Of a stretch of 64,000 nt of DNA, positions 51,282 through 59,456 are shown piece after piece. The notes beneath the pieces were generated by a model. That model made no database searches and was not told the origin of the DNA. It worked only from the letters and a program-made list of their open reading frames with translations. Source of the DNA: Dactylosporangium sp. AC04546 (GTDB lineage Bacteria > Actinomycetota > Actinomycetes > Mycobacteriales > Micromonosporaceae); assembly GCF_022095675.1 (NCBI RefSeq), contig NZ_JAHYSG010000058.1, positions 12,749-76,748 on the forward strand, written 5' to 3'. A program made the translations under genes and the position numbers. Numbering within the stretch: the stretch's first letter is position 1; each line of letters starts with the position of its first letter.

Positions 51282-51920
51282 TCACGGCGTCGTGTTGTGG
51301 CGGCGCGGCATCGGCTCATCGGTGAAGGTGTGTTCGGCGAAGCCCGCGGCCAGCGCGATCAGCGCAGCGTCGAGGTACACCGTGAGGTTCGCGTCGGCGC
51401 GGGCGACCCATCGCTCGTAAGCGGCCCGGCACGCCGCCAGCGTCACTCGCCCGACCGCGAGCGGGTAGAGCGAGTCGGCTGGCTGGCCGACCCGCTGCGC
51501 GACGTATTCACTCACCACCCGCTCCCAGGCGTCGTAGTGCTTCGCCGCGCCGAGGTTGAGGCCGGGGATCGACCCGATCAGTCTCATCCGGGCGCGCAGC
51601 TCGGGCACGTCGTCGGCTCGGTAGTGGTTGACGGCCACCACCGCCTTGCGGATGGCCTCCATGATGGGAGTGCCGGGCGGCGCCGTGGCGAGCTCCTTGC
51701 GTAGCGCGTCGACCTCCGCGTCGAAGGCGCCCCACAGCACGTCGGCCTTGGAGTCGAAGTAGCGGAAGAACGAGCGCTTGTTGATCCCCGCCTCGGTGGC
51801 GATCTGGTCGACCGTGGTCTCGTCGAAGCCGTGTTCGGCGAAGAGCCGCAGCGCGATGCGCTCCAGCTGACGCCGGCTCGTGCCGGGGGGCCGCCCACGG
51901 CGCGGAACAGACTCGGTCAT
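51282..51920 (-). CDS. mftR: MftR, TetR-family regulator of mycofactocin genes
   Basis: The 212-residue protein begins at ATG 51920, chosen because the family starts MTESVPRRGRPPGTSRRQLE. The helix-turn-helix is LFAEHGFDETTVDQIATEAG and INKRSFFRYFDSKADVLWGA, with the FRYF signature of MftR. The ligand domain is AELRARMRLIGSIPGLN-type helices. Mycobacterial MftR represses the locus and responds to long-chain acyl-CoA. Divergent orientation from mftA with a perfect palindrome between them supports the same control. The open frame extends 65 codons further upstream, over the operator, and that extension is rejected. Confidence 0.9.
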   Translation of the reverse strand: MTESVPRRGRPPGTSRRQLERIALRLFAEHGFDETTVDQIATEAGINKRSFFRYFDSKADVLWGAFDAEVDALRKELATAPPGTPIMEAIRKAVVAVNHYRADDVPELRARMRLIGSIPGLNLGAAKHYDAWERVVSEYVAQRVGQPADSLYPLAVGRVTLAACRAAYERWVARADANLTVYLDAALIALAAGFAEHTFTDEPMPRRHNTTP

Positions 51921-52010
51921 AGATGCAGTCTCCTGCACCGGCCGGGGCCGGTGCACGCCCGGCACCGCCGACCTCTTGTGGCGGGCGCGTCCGCGGGCTA
52001 CCGTCCCTAC

Positions 52011-52031
52011 ATTCGTCATCCGATGACGAAT
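52011..52031. promoter_or_regulatory. Operator of the mftR-mftA intergenic region
   Basis: ATTCGTCATC (52011-52020), a central C, and GATGACGAAT (52022-52031) form a perfect 10-bp inverted repeat. An A/T-rich TATAGAG follows at once, as expected for a -10 element of mftA. The symmetry and location fit an MftR dimer site acting on both promoters. Confidence 0.75.
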
Positions 52032-52070
52032 ATAGAGCGGGTACACCCCAATCACCGCAAGGAGCGCCTG

Positions 52071-52223
52071 ATGAATCCACCCCTGGAGTCGGCGATTATT
52101 GTCACTAACACCCAAAATGCGCCGGTCGCGGTCGAGAGCCGCACGGAGGTTGACGAGTCCCTCGTCGAGGACGACCTCCTCGTCGAGGAGGTGTCGATCG
52201 ACGGCATGTGCGGTGTCTACTGA
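52071..52223 (+). CDS. mftA: MftA, mycofactocin precursor peptide
   Basis: The 50-residue peptide begins at ATG 52071 (AAGGAGCG upstream). An acidic leader (ESRTEVDESLVEDDLL) precedes VEEVSIDGMCGVY, the invariant mycofactocin ending. The last two residues, Val-Tyr, are decarboxylated and cross-linked by MftC and later released by MftE to build the cofactor core. Placement first in the operon and the IDGMCGVY end leave little doubt. Its final codons overlap the GTG start of mftB. Confidence 0.96.
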   Translation: MNPPLESAIIVTNTQNAPVAVESRTEVDESLVEDDLLVEEVSIDGMCGVY

Positions 52224-52512
52224 GTCTGCGCCGGACGGCTTCGATCCGCAGGCCGCATGGCGCCTGCACCCGCAGGTCTCCGTCCGGCCGGAGCGCTTCG
52301 GCGCGCTGCTCTACCACTTCGGCACCCGCCGTCTGTCGTTCCTCAAGAGCCCGACGCTGCTCACAGTGGTCAAGGGCCTGGCGGACGCTCAGACGGCCGA
52401 CGACGCCTGCCGGTCGGCCGGCGTCCGCCCGGACGAGCTGCCCACGTACCGCCGGGCCCTGGCAACGCTCGCAGGGTCACACATGATCTGCGAAAGGGAC
52501 GAGGACGCGTGA
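52213..52512 (+). CDS. mftB: MftB, precursor-binding chaperone
   Basis: The 99-residue protein has a RiPP recognition element fold: WRLHPQVSVRPERFGALLYH, FGTRRLSFLKSPTLLTVVKG and YRRALATLAGSHMICERDED. It binds the MftA leader and delivers the core to MftC. GTG 52213 lies inside the last four codons of mftA, so the two are translated in overlapping frames. The stop overlaps the mftC start as GTGA. The length is normal for the family. Confidence 0.93.
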   Translation: MSTESAPDGFDPQAAWRLHPQVSVRPERFGALLYHFGTRRLSFLKSPTLLTVVKGLADAQTADDACRSAGVRPDELPTYRRALATLAGSHMICERDEDA

Positions 52513-53693
52513 GTAGCACTCCGCTGCCGTTGATCGAGCAGTTTCAGTACGGGCTCGACGCGCCGATCTGCCTGACCTGGGAGCTGACCTATGCCTGCAA
52601 TTTGTCGTGCGTACACTGCCTGTCCAGCTCGGGGCGGCGCGATCCCCGCGAACTGAGCACCGCTGAATGCCAGGCCGTAATCGACGAGCTCGAGCGGATG
52701 CAGGTCTTCTACGTCAACATCGGCGGTGGTGAGCCGACGGTCCGGCCCGACTTCTGGGAGCTGGTCGACTACGCGACCGCCCACCACGTGGGCGTGAAGT
52801 TCTCCACCAACGGCGTGAAGATCACGCCTGCGGTCGCCCGCCGCCTCGCCGCCAGCGACTACGTCGACGTGCAGATCTCTCTGGACGGGGCGACCGCCGA
52901 GGTCAACGACGCGGTGCGCGGCCCCGGCTCCTACGACACCGCGATGCGGGCCATGCGAAACCTCGCCGACGCCGGGTTCCGTGGCTTCAAGATCTCCGTG
53001 GTGATGACCCGGCACAACGTCGGACAGCTGGACGCGTTCAAGGCGATCGCCGATCGCTTCGGCGCCCAGCTGCGCATCACCCGGCTGCGCCCGTCCGGTC
53101 GCGGCGCCGACGTCTGGGACGACCTGCACCCGACCGCCGCGCAGCAGCGGGTCCTCTACGACTGGCTGATCGCAAACGGCGAAGGGGTGCTGACCGGCGA
53201 CTCGTTCTTTCACCTGTCGGCCTACGGCGAGTCGCTGCCCGGGCTCAACCTGTGCGGGGCGGGCCGGGTCGTCTGCCTGATCGACCCGGTCGGCGACGTC
53301 TACGCCTGCCCTTTCGCGATCCATGACAACTTCCTCGCCGGCAACGTCCGCGCCGACGGCGGGTTCACCCGCGTGTGGCGCGAGTCGGCCCTCTTCGCCG
53401 ACCTGCGCGGCCCGCAGACCGGCGGCGCGTGCCGCTCGTGCTCGGCGTACGACGCCTGCCGGGGCGGCTGCATGGCCGCCAAGTTCTTCACCGGGCTACC
53501 ACTCGACGGCCCAGACCCGGAATGCGTCAAGGGACACGGCCAGACCGCCCTAGCCGCGACCCCGCCCGGCGACGTACCCCGGCCGTCGGCCGACCATTCA
53601 CACCGCGGTCGTCCTGTCCCGATCACCCTGACCCGGCGACGGCCCGATCGGGCCTGCGACGAGAACCCCCTGGTGGGATTCACGCCGGCCTGA
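52509..53693 (+). CDS. mftC: MftC, radical SAM maturase
   Basis: The 394-residue protein begins at GTG 52509. The radical SAM cluster motif is CNLSCVHC (Cys30, 34, 37), followed by NIGGGEPTVRPDFWELVDYA. The SPASM region has CGAGRVVCLIDPVGDVYACP and CRSCSAYDACRGGCMA for two auxiliary 4Fe-4S clusters. It decarboxylates the MftA C-terminal Tyr and forms the Val-Tyr carbon-carbon bond. The C-terminal 40 residues beyond PECVKGHGQ are extra Pro/Arg-rich sequence. It is co-translated with mftB and followed by a 98-bp gap before mftE. Confidence 0.95.
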   Translation: MSSTPLPLIEQFQYGLDAPICLTWELTYACNLSCVHCLSSSGRRDPRELSTAECQAVIDELERMQVFYVNIGGGEPTVRPDFWELVDYATAHHVGVKFSTNGVKITPAVARRLAASDYVDVQISLDGATAEVNDAVRGPGSYDTAMRAMRNLADAGFRGFKISVVMTRHNVGQLDAFKAIADRFGAQLRITRLRPSGRGADVWDDLHPTAAQQRVLYDWLIANGEGVLTGDSFFHLSAYGESLPGLNLCGAGRVVCLIDPVGDVYACPFAIHDNFLAGNVRADGGFTRVWRESALFADLRGPQTGGACRSCSAYDACRGGCMAAKFFTGLPLDGPDPECVKGHGQTALAATPPGDVPRPSADHSHRGRPVPITLTRRRPDRACDENPLVGFTPA

Positions 53694-53791
53694 CCCGTCT
53701 CCAACCTCCGCATTCCGCATCTGCCCGCCGCGGTGGGTGGCTCCATCGCGCCCCGAGTTATCCCGAGATCACCGTGAGGGAGGTGACCGCA

Positions 53792-54487
53792 ATGTCCGCC
53801 TGGGTGGCCGACCTGCCGTGGCCCGTCGTCCGGCAGCGCGCCGCCGCCGGAGCGATCCTCGCCGTCCCGCTCGGCTCGACCGAGCAGCACGGCCCACACC
53901 TACCGCTGTCCACCGACACGGACATCGCCGTCGCGCTGTGTTGCCGGCTCGCCGCGGCCCGCGACGACGTCCTGATCGCCCCGCCGGTGCCGTACGGCGC
54001 CAGCGACGAGCACGCCGGCTTCGCCGGAACCCTGTCGATCGGGCAGAACGTGCTGGAACATCTGGTGACCCGGCTCGTCCGTTCCGCCTGCGAGACGTTC
54101 GGCCGGGTCGTGCTCGTCTCCGCCCACGGCGGCAACGCCGAGGCTGTGACGCGCGCGGTGGACCGGCTGCACGCAGAGTCGCGTGACGTACTGCTACATA
54201 TGCCGCATTGGGAAGGCGAACCCCACGCCGGCCGCACCGAGACAGCCATGGTGCTGTCCATGAGGCCGGAACGCGTGTCGATGGCCGACGCGGTGGCCGG
54301 GGACACACGACCGATCGGCCAGCTCATGCCGCTGCTGCGGACCGGCGGCGTCCGGTCGGTCAGCCCGTCCGGCGTGCTCGGCGATCCGGCCGGCGCGACT
54401 GCGGCGGAGGGATCGCTGCTGCTCGACACGCTCGCGGCGCGCCTGATCAAGGAGGTGACGTCATGGCCGACCGGATCGCGCTCGTAA
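53792..54487 (+). CDS. mftE: MftE, creatininase-family peptidase
   Basis: The 231-residue metal-dependent hydrolase begins at ATG 53792. GSTEQHGPHLPLSTDTDIA supplies the metal ligands (Glu31, His33, Asp42). PPVPYGASDEHAGFAGTLSI and VVLVSAHGGNAEAVTRAVDR follow, then HAGRTETAMVL. It cleaves the modified precursor to release the Val-Tyr-derived pyrrolidinone. It precedes mftD in most mycobacterial loci, whereas here mftD is last. The 3' end overlaps the next gene by 25 bp in another frame. Confidence 0.93.
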   Translation: MSAWVADLPWPVVRQRAAAGAILAVPLGSTEQHGPHLPLSTDTDIAVALCCRLAAARDDVLIAPPVPYGASDEHAGFAGTLSIGQNVLEHLVTRLVRSACETFGRVVLVSAHGGNAEAVTRAVDRLHAESRDVLLHMPHWEGEPHAGRTETAMVLSMRPERVSMADAVAGDTRPIGQLMPLLRTGGVRSVSPSGVLGDPAGATAAEGSLLLDTLAARLIKEVTSWPTGSRS

Positions 54488-55266
54488 CCGGCGCCGCCCG
54501 CGGGATCGGCGCGGCCACGGTGATGGCGCTGGTCGACGACGGGTGGTCGGTGCTCGCGGTGGACGTCGCGGCGGACAACCCCGACCTGCCGTACCCGATG
54601 GGGACGCCGGAGGAGCTGGACGCGGTGGTCGCGGAGGGGAACCGGCGCGCCGGCGAACCAGGCCGGGTCCGCGCGTTCGCTGCGGACGTGCGCGATCCAG
54701 CGGCAGTGGATGCGGCGGTACTCACAGCAGAACGCACCTGGGGCGGCCTGGACGCTGCGCTCGCAGTTGCCGGGGTGATCGCCGGCGGCGTACCGCTGTG
54801 GCAGATGCCGGCGGCCCGGCAGCAGACGGTGCTGGACGTCGACCTCGGCGGCGTCGTGTCGCTGGCCCGCGCCGCCGTGCCGGCGCTGCTACGCCGGCCC
54901 GAGCCCCGGTCCGGCCGGTTCCTCGCGGTCGCCTCCGCTGCGGCGACCCGCGGGCTGCCGATGCTCGCCGCCTACTGCGCCGCGAAAGCCGGCGTCACCG
55001 GACTGATCCGGGCGCTCGCCGTCGAGCTCGGCGGCACCGGGGTGACGGCCAACGCGGTGAGCCCCGGCTCCACCGCGACGCCGATCCTCGACGAGAGCGC
55101 CCGACTCTACGGGCTTGCCGACGCCAAGGCGTTCGCCGCGCAGCAGCCGATGCGCCGCCTGCTCGACCCGGCCGAGGTCGCCGCCGTCCTGGCGTTCCTC
55201 GCTGGCCCAGGCGGCAGCGGCATGACCGGTGCGGTCGTCCCGGTCGACGGGGGGCTGGCGCTGTGA
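54463..55266 (+). CDS. Mycofactocin-locus SDR
   Basis: The 267-residue SDR has AAGGAGGTGACGTC just before ATG 54463. TGAARGIG (9-16), the YPMGTPEELDAVVAEGN insertion near 44-60, AVAGVIAGG in place of NNAG, Ser158, Tyr171 and Lys175 (AYCAAKAGVTG) and the NAVSPGSTATPILDESARLY end place it in the mycofactocin-associated SDR group, distinct from the two island copies. It lies inside the biosynthetic operon, so it may reduce or oxidise the cofactor or a general alcohol. The GTG start of mftF overlaps its stop. Confidence 0.88.
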   Translation: MADRIALVTGAARGIGAATVMALVDDGWSVLAVDVAADNPDLPYPMGTPEELDAVVAEGNRRAGEPGRVRAFAADVRDPAAVDAAVLTAERTWGGLDAALAVAGVIAGGVPLWQMPAARQQTVLDVDLGGVVSLARAAVPALLRRPEPRSGRFLAVASAAATRGLPMLAAYCAAKAGVTGLIRALAVELGGTGVTANAVSPGSTATPILDESARLYGLADAKAFAAQQPMRRLLDPAEVAAVLAFLAGPGGSGMTGAVVPVDGGLAL

Positions 55267-56723
55267 AACCGCTGCCGTTGCCGACCGGGTTCGGGGTGGT
55301 CTTCGATCCCGGCGTGCGGCTGCTCGACGATGCGACGCTGTCGGGCGGGGCGCCGCCGCGGATCCTGCGACTAGCGCCAGCGGGCCGCCGCGCCCTGCAG
55401 GAGCTGCGGTGCGGCTCGGTCACCACCGCCGCCGGCGGCGCGCTCGCCCGCAAGCTCACCGACGCCGGCCTGCTCCACCCGCGCCCACCGGCGCTGCGCG
55501 AACCGCCCGACGCGACCGTGGTCATCCCAGTGCGCGACCGAGCGCCGCAGCTCGACCGCTGCCTCGCCGGGCTCGGCCGCGCCTACCCGGTCATCGTCGT
55601 CGACGACGGCTCCCGGGACCCGAGCGCCGTCGCCGCGTGCGCCGCCCGGCACGGTGCCGCGATCGTCCACCGGGCCCGCAACGGTGGTCCGGGCGCCGCG
55701 CGCAACACCGGCCTGCGGCACGTCGGCACCGAGATCGTGGTCATGGTCGACAGCGACTGCGTCCCCGCTCCCGGCTGGATCGAGCGGCTCGCCGCGCACC
55801 TCGCCGACCCGCTGGTCGCGGTCGCCGCGCCGCGCATCGTGCCGCTGCCCACCGCCGAGCCGGCGACCGCGGTGAGCCGTTACAACCGGGCCCGCGGCAG
55901 CCTCGACCTCGGCGACCGCGAGGCCCGGGTCGTGCCGCTGACCCGCGTCGCCTACGTGCCCACCGCCGCGCTGGTGGTGCGCCGGGCCGCGCTACTCGAC
56001 GTGGCCCGCGGCGGCGACGTGTTCGACCCGGCGATGACCGTCGGCGAGGACGTCGACCTGATCTGGCGGCTGCATCATGCAGGCTGGCGGATCCGGTACG
56101 ACCCCGCCGTGCAGGTGTGGCACGACGAGCCGGCGACCTGGCCGGCACTACTGTCCCGGCGGTTCCGGTACGGCAGCTCCGCCCCGCTGCTGGCCCGGCG
56201 GCACCCGGCCGAGATGCCGCCGCTGGTGCTCTCGCCGCTGCCGGCAGCGACCGTCGCCGCCATGCTCGCCCGCTGGCCGCTGGCCGCTGGCGCCGGGTTC
56301 ACCGCGGCGGTGGCCTCGGCCGCACGTACGCTGCACCGGGCCGGCGTGCCCGGTGACCCGGTCCGCGGCGCCGTGCCCGCCATGCTCGGCGCCACCTACC
56401 GGACCTGGCTGAGCCTCGGCCGCTATGGCGTGCAGTTCGCCTCGCCGCTGCTGGTCGCCGCGGTCCTCACGCCCGCGGTCGGCCGGGAACGGCGCCCCTG
56501 GACCCGCCGTCTCGCCGCCGCTTCACTGCTGCTCGGTCCCGGCCTCGCCAGCTGGTATGAGCACCGCCGCCGGCTGGACCCGGCCCGCTTCACGGCGGCG
56601 TCGATCGCCGACGACATCGCCTACGGCAGCGGCGTGTGGTTCGGCTCCGTTCGTCACCGCACTCTTTCCGCAATCCGTCCGGTCATCGCGGGCGGCCGTC
56701 CCTCCGATCGGAGCAGCACATGA
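55263..56723 (+). CDS. mftF: MftF, mycofactocin glycosyltransferase
   Basis: The 486-residue GT2-family protein begins at GTG 55263. The N-terminal region (LPLPTGFGVVFDPGVRLLDD) is the MftF-specific extension. The GT-A fold has ATVVIPVRDRAPQLDRCLAG, VDDGSRDPSAVAAC, GPGAARNTGL and VMVDSDC (DxD), and HHAGWRIRYDPAVQVWHDEP. A C-terminal hydrophobic stretch (VAAMLARWPLAAGAGFTAAV) suggests membrane association. It adds beta-1,4-linked glucose units to the cofactor. The stop overlaps the mftD start as ATGA. Confidence 0.93.
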   Translation: MKPLPLPTGFGVVFDPGVRLLDDATLSGGAPPRILRLAPAGRRALQELRCGSVTTAAGGALARKLTDAGLLHPRPPALREPPDATVVIPVRDRAPQLDRCLAGLGRAYPVIVVDDGSRDPSAVAACAARHGAAIVHRARNGGPGAARNTGLRHVGTEIVVMVDSDCVPAPGWIERLAAHLADPLVAVAAPRIVPLPTAEPATAVSRYNRARGSLDLGDREARVVPLTRVAYVPTAALVVRRAALLDVARGGDVFDPAMTVGEDVDLIWRLHHAGWRIRYDPAVQVWHDEPATWPALLSRRFRYGSSAPLLARRHPAEMPPLVLSPLPAATVAAMLARWPLAAGAGFTAAVASAARTLHRAGVPGDPVRGAVPAMLGATYRTWLSLGRYGVQFASPLLVAAVLTPAVGRERRPWTRRLAAASLLLGPGLASWYEHRRRLDPARFTAASIADDIAYGSGVWFGSVRHRTLSAIRPVIAGGRPSDRSST

Positions 56724-57892
56724 GCAACGGATGGTTCGAGACGGTGGCGGTCGCCCAGCGCCGGGCCCGCAAGCACCTGCCGAAGTCGGTGTACGACGCG
56801 CTGGTCGCCGGCTCCGAGAAGGGCCTGACACTGGCCGACAACCAGACCGCGTTCGACGCGCTGGGCCTCGCGCCCCGCGTCGCCGGCCTGCCCGCCAAGC
56901 GCGACCTCGCCACCACCGTGATGGGCCAGTCGATCTCCCTCCCGGTGATCATCTCGCCGACCGGTGTCCAGGCCGTGCACCCCGACGGTGAGGTCGCCGT
57001 GGCCCGCGCCGCCGCCGCGCGGGGCACCGCGATGGGCCTCAGCTCGTTCGCGAGCAAGCCGATCGAGGAGGTCGTCAAGGCCAACCCGCAGACGTTTTTC
57101 CAGATGTACTGGGTCGGCACCCGCGAGCAGATGGCCGCGCGCATGGACCGCGCTCGCCGGGCCGGCGCGGTCGGCCTCATCGCCACCCTCGACTGGTCGT
57201 TCTCCAACGGCCGCGACTGGGGCAGCCCACACATTCCGGAGCGACTCACCTTCCGTGAGGCGCTGCGCTTCGCGCCTGAGGCGTTGACCCACCCTCGGTG
57301 GCTCGCCAAATTCGTCAAGACCGGACAAGTCCCGGACCTGCGCGTGCCGAACATGGCCGATGAGGGCAAGCAGCCGCCGACCTTCTTCGGCGCGTACTTC
57401 GAGTGGATGCAGTCCGCGCCGCCGAGCTGGGAGGACGTGGCCTGGCTGCGGGAAGAGTGGGGCGGCCCGTTCATGCTCAAGGGCGTGACCCGCGTCGACG
57501 ACGCCCGCCGCGCCGTAGACGCTGGCGTCACCGCAATCTCGGTGTCCAACCACGGCGGCAACAACCTCGACGGCACCCCGGCAACGATCCGCGTCCTGCC
57601 CTCGGTCGCCGCCGCCGTCGGTGATCAGATCGAGGTCCTGCTCGACGGCGGCGTACGCCGCGGCAGCGACGTGCTCAAGGCCCTAGCCCTTGGCGCCCGC
57701 GCGGTGATGATCGGCCGGGCGTACCTGTGGGGGCTCGCCGCCAACGGTCAGAAGGGCGTGCAGAACGTGCTGGACATCCTGCGCGGTGGCCTCGACTCAG
57801 GCCTGCTGGGGCTGGGCCGCTCGTCGATCGGCGAGCTGCGGTCCGAGGACCTCGTCATCCCGCCGGACTTCACGCGCACCCTGGGCGCCTAA
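56720..57892 (+). CDS. mftD: MftD, FMN-dependent mycofactocin dehydrogenase
   Basis: The 390-residue alpha-hydroxyacid-dehydrogenase-like TIM barrel reads FETVAVAQRRARKHLPKSVY, then LPVIISPTGVQAVHPDGEVA, FQMYWVGTREQMAARMDRAR, GPFMLKGVTRVDDARRAVDA, ISVSNHGGNNLDGTP and the phosphate-binding LLDGGVRRGSDVLKALALGA, RAVMIGRAYLWGL. In the pathway it oxidatively deaminates the amino-pyrrolidinone to the active dicarbonyl. It is the last operon gene here, an order different from the usual mftC-D-E-F. It converges with a 4-bp overlap on the phosphotransferase. Confidence 0.95.
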   Translation: MSNGWFETVAVAQRRARKHLPKSVYDALVAGSEKGLTLADNQTAFDALGLAPRVAGLPAKRDLATTVMGQSISLPVIISPTGVQAVHPDGEVAVARAAAARGTAMGLSSFASKPIEEVVKANPQTFFQMYWVGTREQMAARMDRARRAGAVGLIATLDWSFSNGRDWGSPHIPERLTFREALRFAPEALTHPRWLAKFVKTGQVPDLRVPNMADEGKQPPTFFGAYFEWMQSAPPSWEDVAWLREEWGGPFMLKGVTRVDDARRAVDAGVTAISVSNHGGNNLDGTPATIRVLPSVAAAVGDQIEVLLDGGVRRGSDVLKALALGARAVMIGRAYLWGLAANGQKGVQNVLDILRGGLDSGLLGLGRSSIGELRSEDLVIPPDFTRTLGA

Positions 57893-58890
57893 CCCAACTG
57901 CCACGGGCCGAGGCGCTCGCCGCGCAGCAGCGTCTCGATGTCAGCGGCCACGGCCGGAAGCTCGCCCCGGCGGCCCGACGCCGCGCAGTGGTTCCAGAAA
58001 TCGACGGCGTGCAGGAGGCGGTACACCGCGACGCGTTCGGCCCAGCCGGTCGGCAGCGGCCCATAGCCGCGCAGCAGTGCGTCGCGACGGCTGTCGTCGT
58101 CGCGGATCGCGTAATACTCGGTCTTGGCGAGATCGAGCATCGGATCCGCGGCGACCGCATTCTCCACGTCGATGCAGCCGGTGAGCGTGCACCGAACGCC
58201 CTCTCCGGCGACAAGCACATTGCCCTCGTGGAAATCGTTGTGACACAGCACCGGCTCGCGGCACGCCTCCAGCACGTCCGCGTGCCGCAGCGCCTGCGCG
58301 GAGACCGCCTCGCGCAACGCGGGATCGCCGCCGAGGTCGCCAAAACGCTGCAGCTTCTCGGCGAACTCGGCCTCCACGTAGGCGGTATTCGTCGGCTTCG
58401 GATCGTAGATGCCGGTCACGATGTACCCCCACCGGCCGCACCGGACCCGGTGCAGGGCCGCCAGCAGCGTCCCCATCTGCTCGTAGACGCGGCCGATGGC
58501 GGCCCCGGACAGCCGCCCGGCGACCGCGGACAGGGGCTCACCGTCGAGCAGGGTCAGCACGACGAACGGCATCGGCAGCGCCGGGACGCCTGCCGGTTCC
58601 GCGTGCAGCACCCGGGGAATGCCGGTGACGCCGCGCCGGGCCAGCTGCCGGTAGACGTACACCTCCTTGGCGAGCTTCCACCGCCACCGCTCCGTGTAAA
58701 CCTTGACGATGACCGGGCGGACCTGTCCGTCCAGCCGCACCTCAAAGACCCGGACTACCTCACCGCCGGGCCGCGCCACCACCTCGGCCACGCGGCAGCC
58801 AGGCGCGACCGGCTGCAGGATCGCCTCCGCATTGGCAACCTGCAACCACGGGACCTGCACACGGAGAACATTACTTCGGCTTCCCGCCAC
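57889..58890 (-). CDS. Phosphotransferase (APH/choline-kinase fold)
   Basis: The 333-residue cytoplasmic protein begins at GTG 58890 (GGAAGG upstream); GTG 58860 is an alternative. The kinase fold has RPVIVKVYTERWRWKLAKEV, LPMPFVVLTLLDGEPLSAVA, catalytic CHNDFHEGNVLVAGE (His-x-Asp) and CIDVENAVAADPMLDLAKTE (metal-binding Asp). The substrate is unknown. Relatives phosphorylate aminoglycosides, choline, homoserine or sugars. It abuts an IS5 relic at its 5' side, so its native promoter may have been lost. Confidence 0.85.
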   Translation of the reverse strand: MAGSRSNVLRVQVPWLQVANAEAILQPVAPGCRVAEVVARPGGEVVRVFEVRLDGQVRPVIVKVYTERWRWKLAKEVYVYRQLARRGVTGIPRVLHAEPAGVPALPMPFVVLTLLDGEPLSAVAGRLSGAAIGRVYEQMGTLLAALHRVRCGRWGYIVTGIYDPKPTNTAYVEAEFAEKLQRFGDLGGDPALREAVSAQALRHADVLEACREPVLCHNDFHEGNVLVAGEGVRCTLTGCIDVENAVAADPMLDLAKTEYYAIRDDDSRRDALLRGYGPLPTGWAERVAVYRLLHAVDFWNHCAASGRRGELPAVAADIETLLRGERLGPWQLG

Positions 58891-58929
58891 CAGGCCCTTC
58901 CTTATAGCGATCCGCGTTGCGGAACAGCG

Positions 58930-59445
58930 CTGGAACTGGGCTGTCTGTGTGAACGATGCGTCCGCACGCGCGATGAAGGGCGGGGCGAAGACGGGCCCAT
59001 CCTCGGTAGACCGCGGCAAAACCGGCAGCAAGCACCAAATGATCGTCGAGGACCACGGCATCCGGCTGGCCACGATCACCACCGGCGGCAACCGCAACGA
59101 CTGTCACCCAACTCATCCCGCTGATCGAGGCGATCCCGCCCATCCGGGGCAAGCGCGGGCACCCACTGCAACGACCCAGACATCTGTATGCCGACCGCGG
59201 CTACCACCACGACCCCTACTGGGACAAGGTGCGCCAGCTCGAGGTCACCCCGCACATCGACCGGCGCGGCACCGACCACGGTTCCGGCCTGGGCGTGCAC
59301 CGCTGGGTCGTCGAGGCCACCTTCGCCCTGCTGCACTGGTTCCGCCGCCTGCGCGTCCGCTGGGAGATCCGCGACGACATCCATCAGGCCTTCGTCACCC
59401 TCGGCTGCGCCGTCATCTGCTGGCGACGACTCCGCACCCGTCCCT
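58930..59445 (+). mobile_element. IS5-family transposase fragment, frameshifted
   Basis: The plus strand reads AMKGGAKTGPSSVDRGKTGS, then KHQMIVEDHGIRLATITTGG and NRND. A one-base excess in GACTGTCACC shifts the frame. It continues RHLYADRGYHHDPYWDKV-like, then TPHIDRRGTDHGSGLGVHRW and VVEATFALLHWFRRLRVRWE, ending CAVICWRRLRT. This is the C-terminal half of the common actinobacterial IS5/IS1647-type transposase, with the Asp and Glu of the DDE triad. The first about 120 residues are missing, so it is inactive. Confidence 0.7.
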
Positions 59446-59456
59446 GCCAGGAGTCG

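Noticed and set aside
51282..52115. A 277-residue MftR starting upstream of ATG 51920
   Set aside because: The extra 65 codons overlap the palindromic operator and lack family similarity.
55229..56356. Plus-strand frame of 375 codons overlapping mftF
   Set aside because: Its composition is almost only Arg/Pro/Ala/Gly. mftF in the neighbouring frame has complete GT2 motifs and start-stop coupling.
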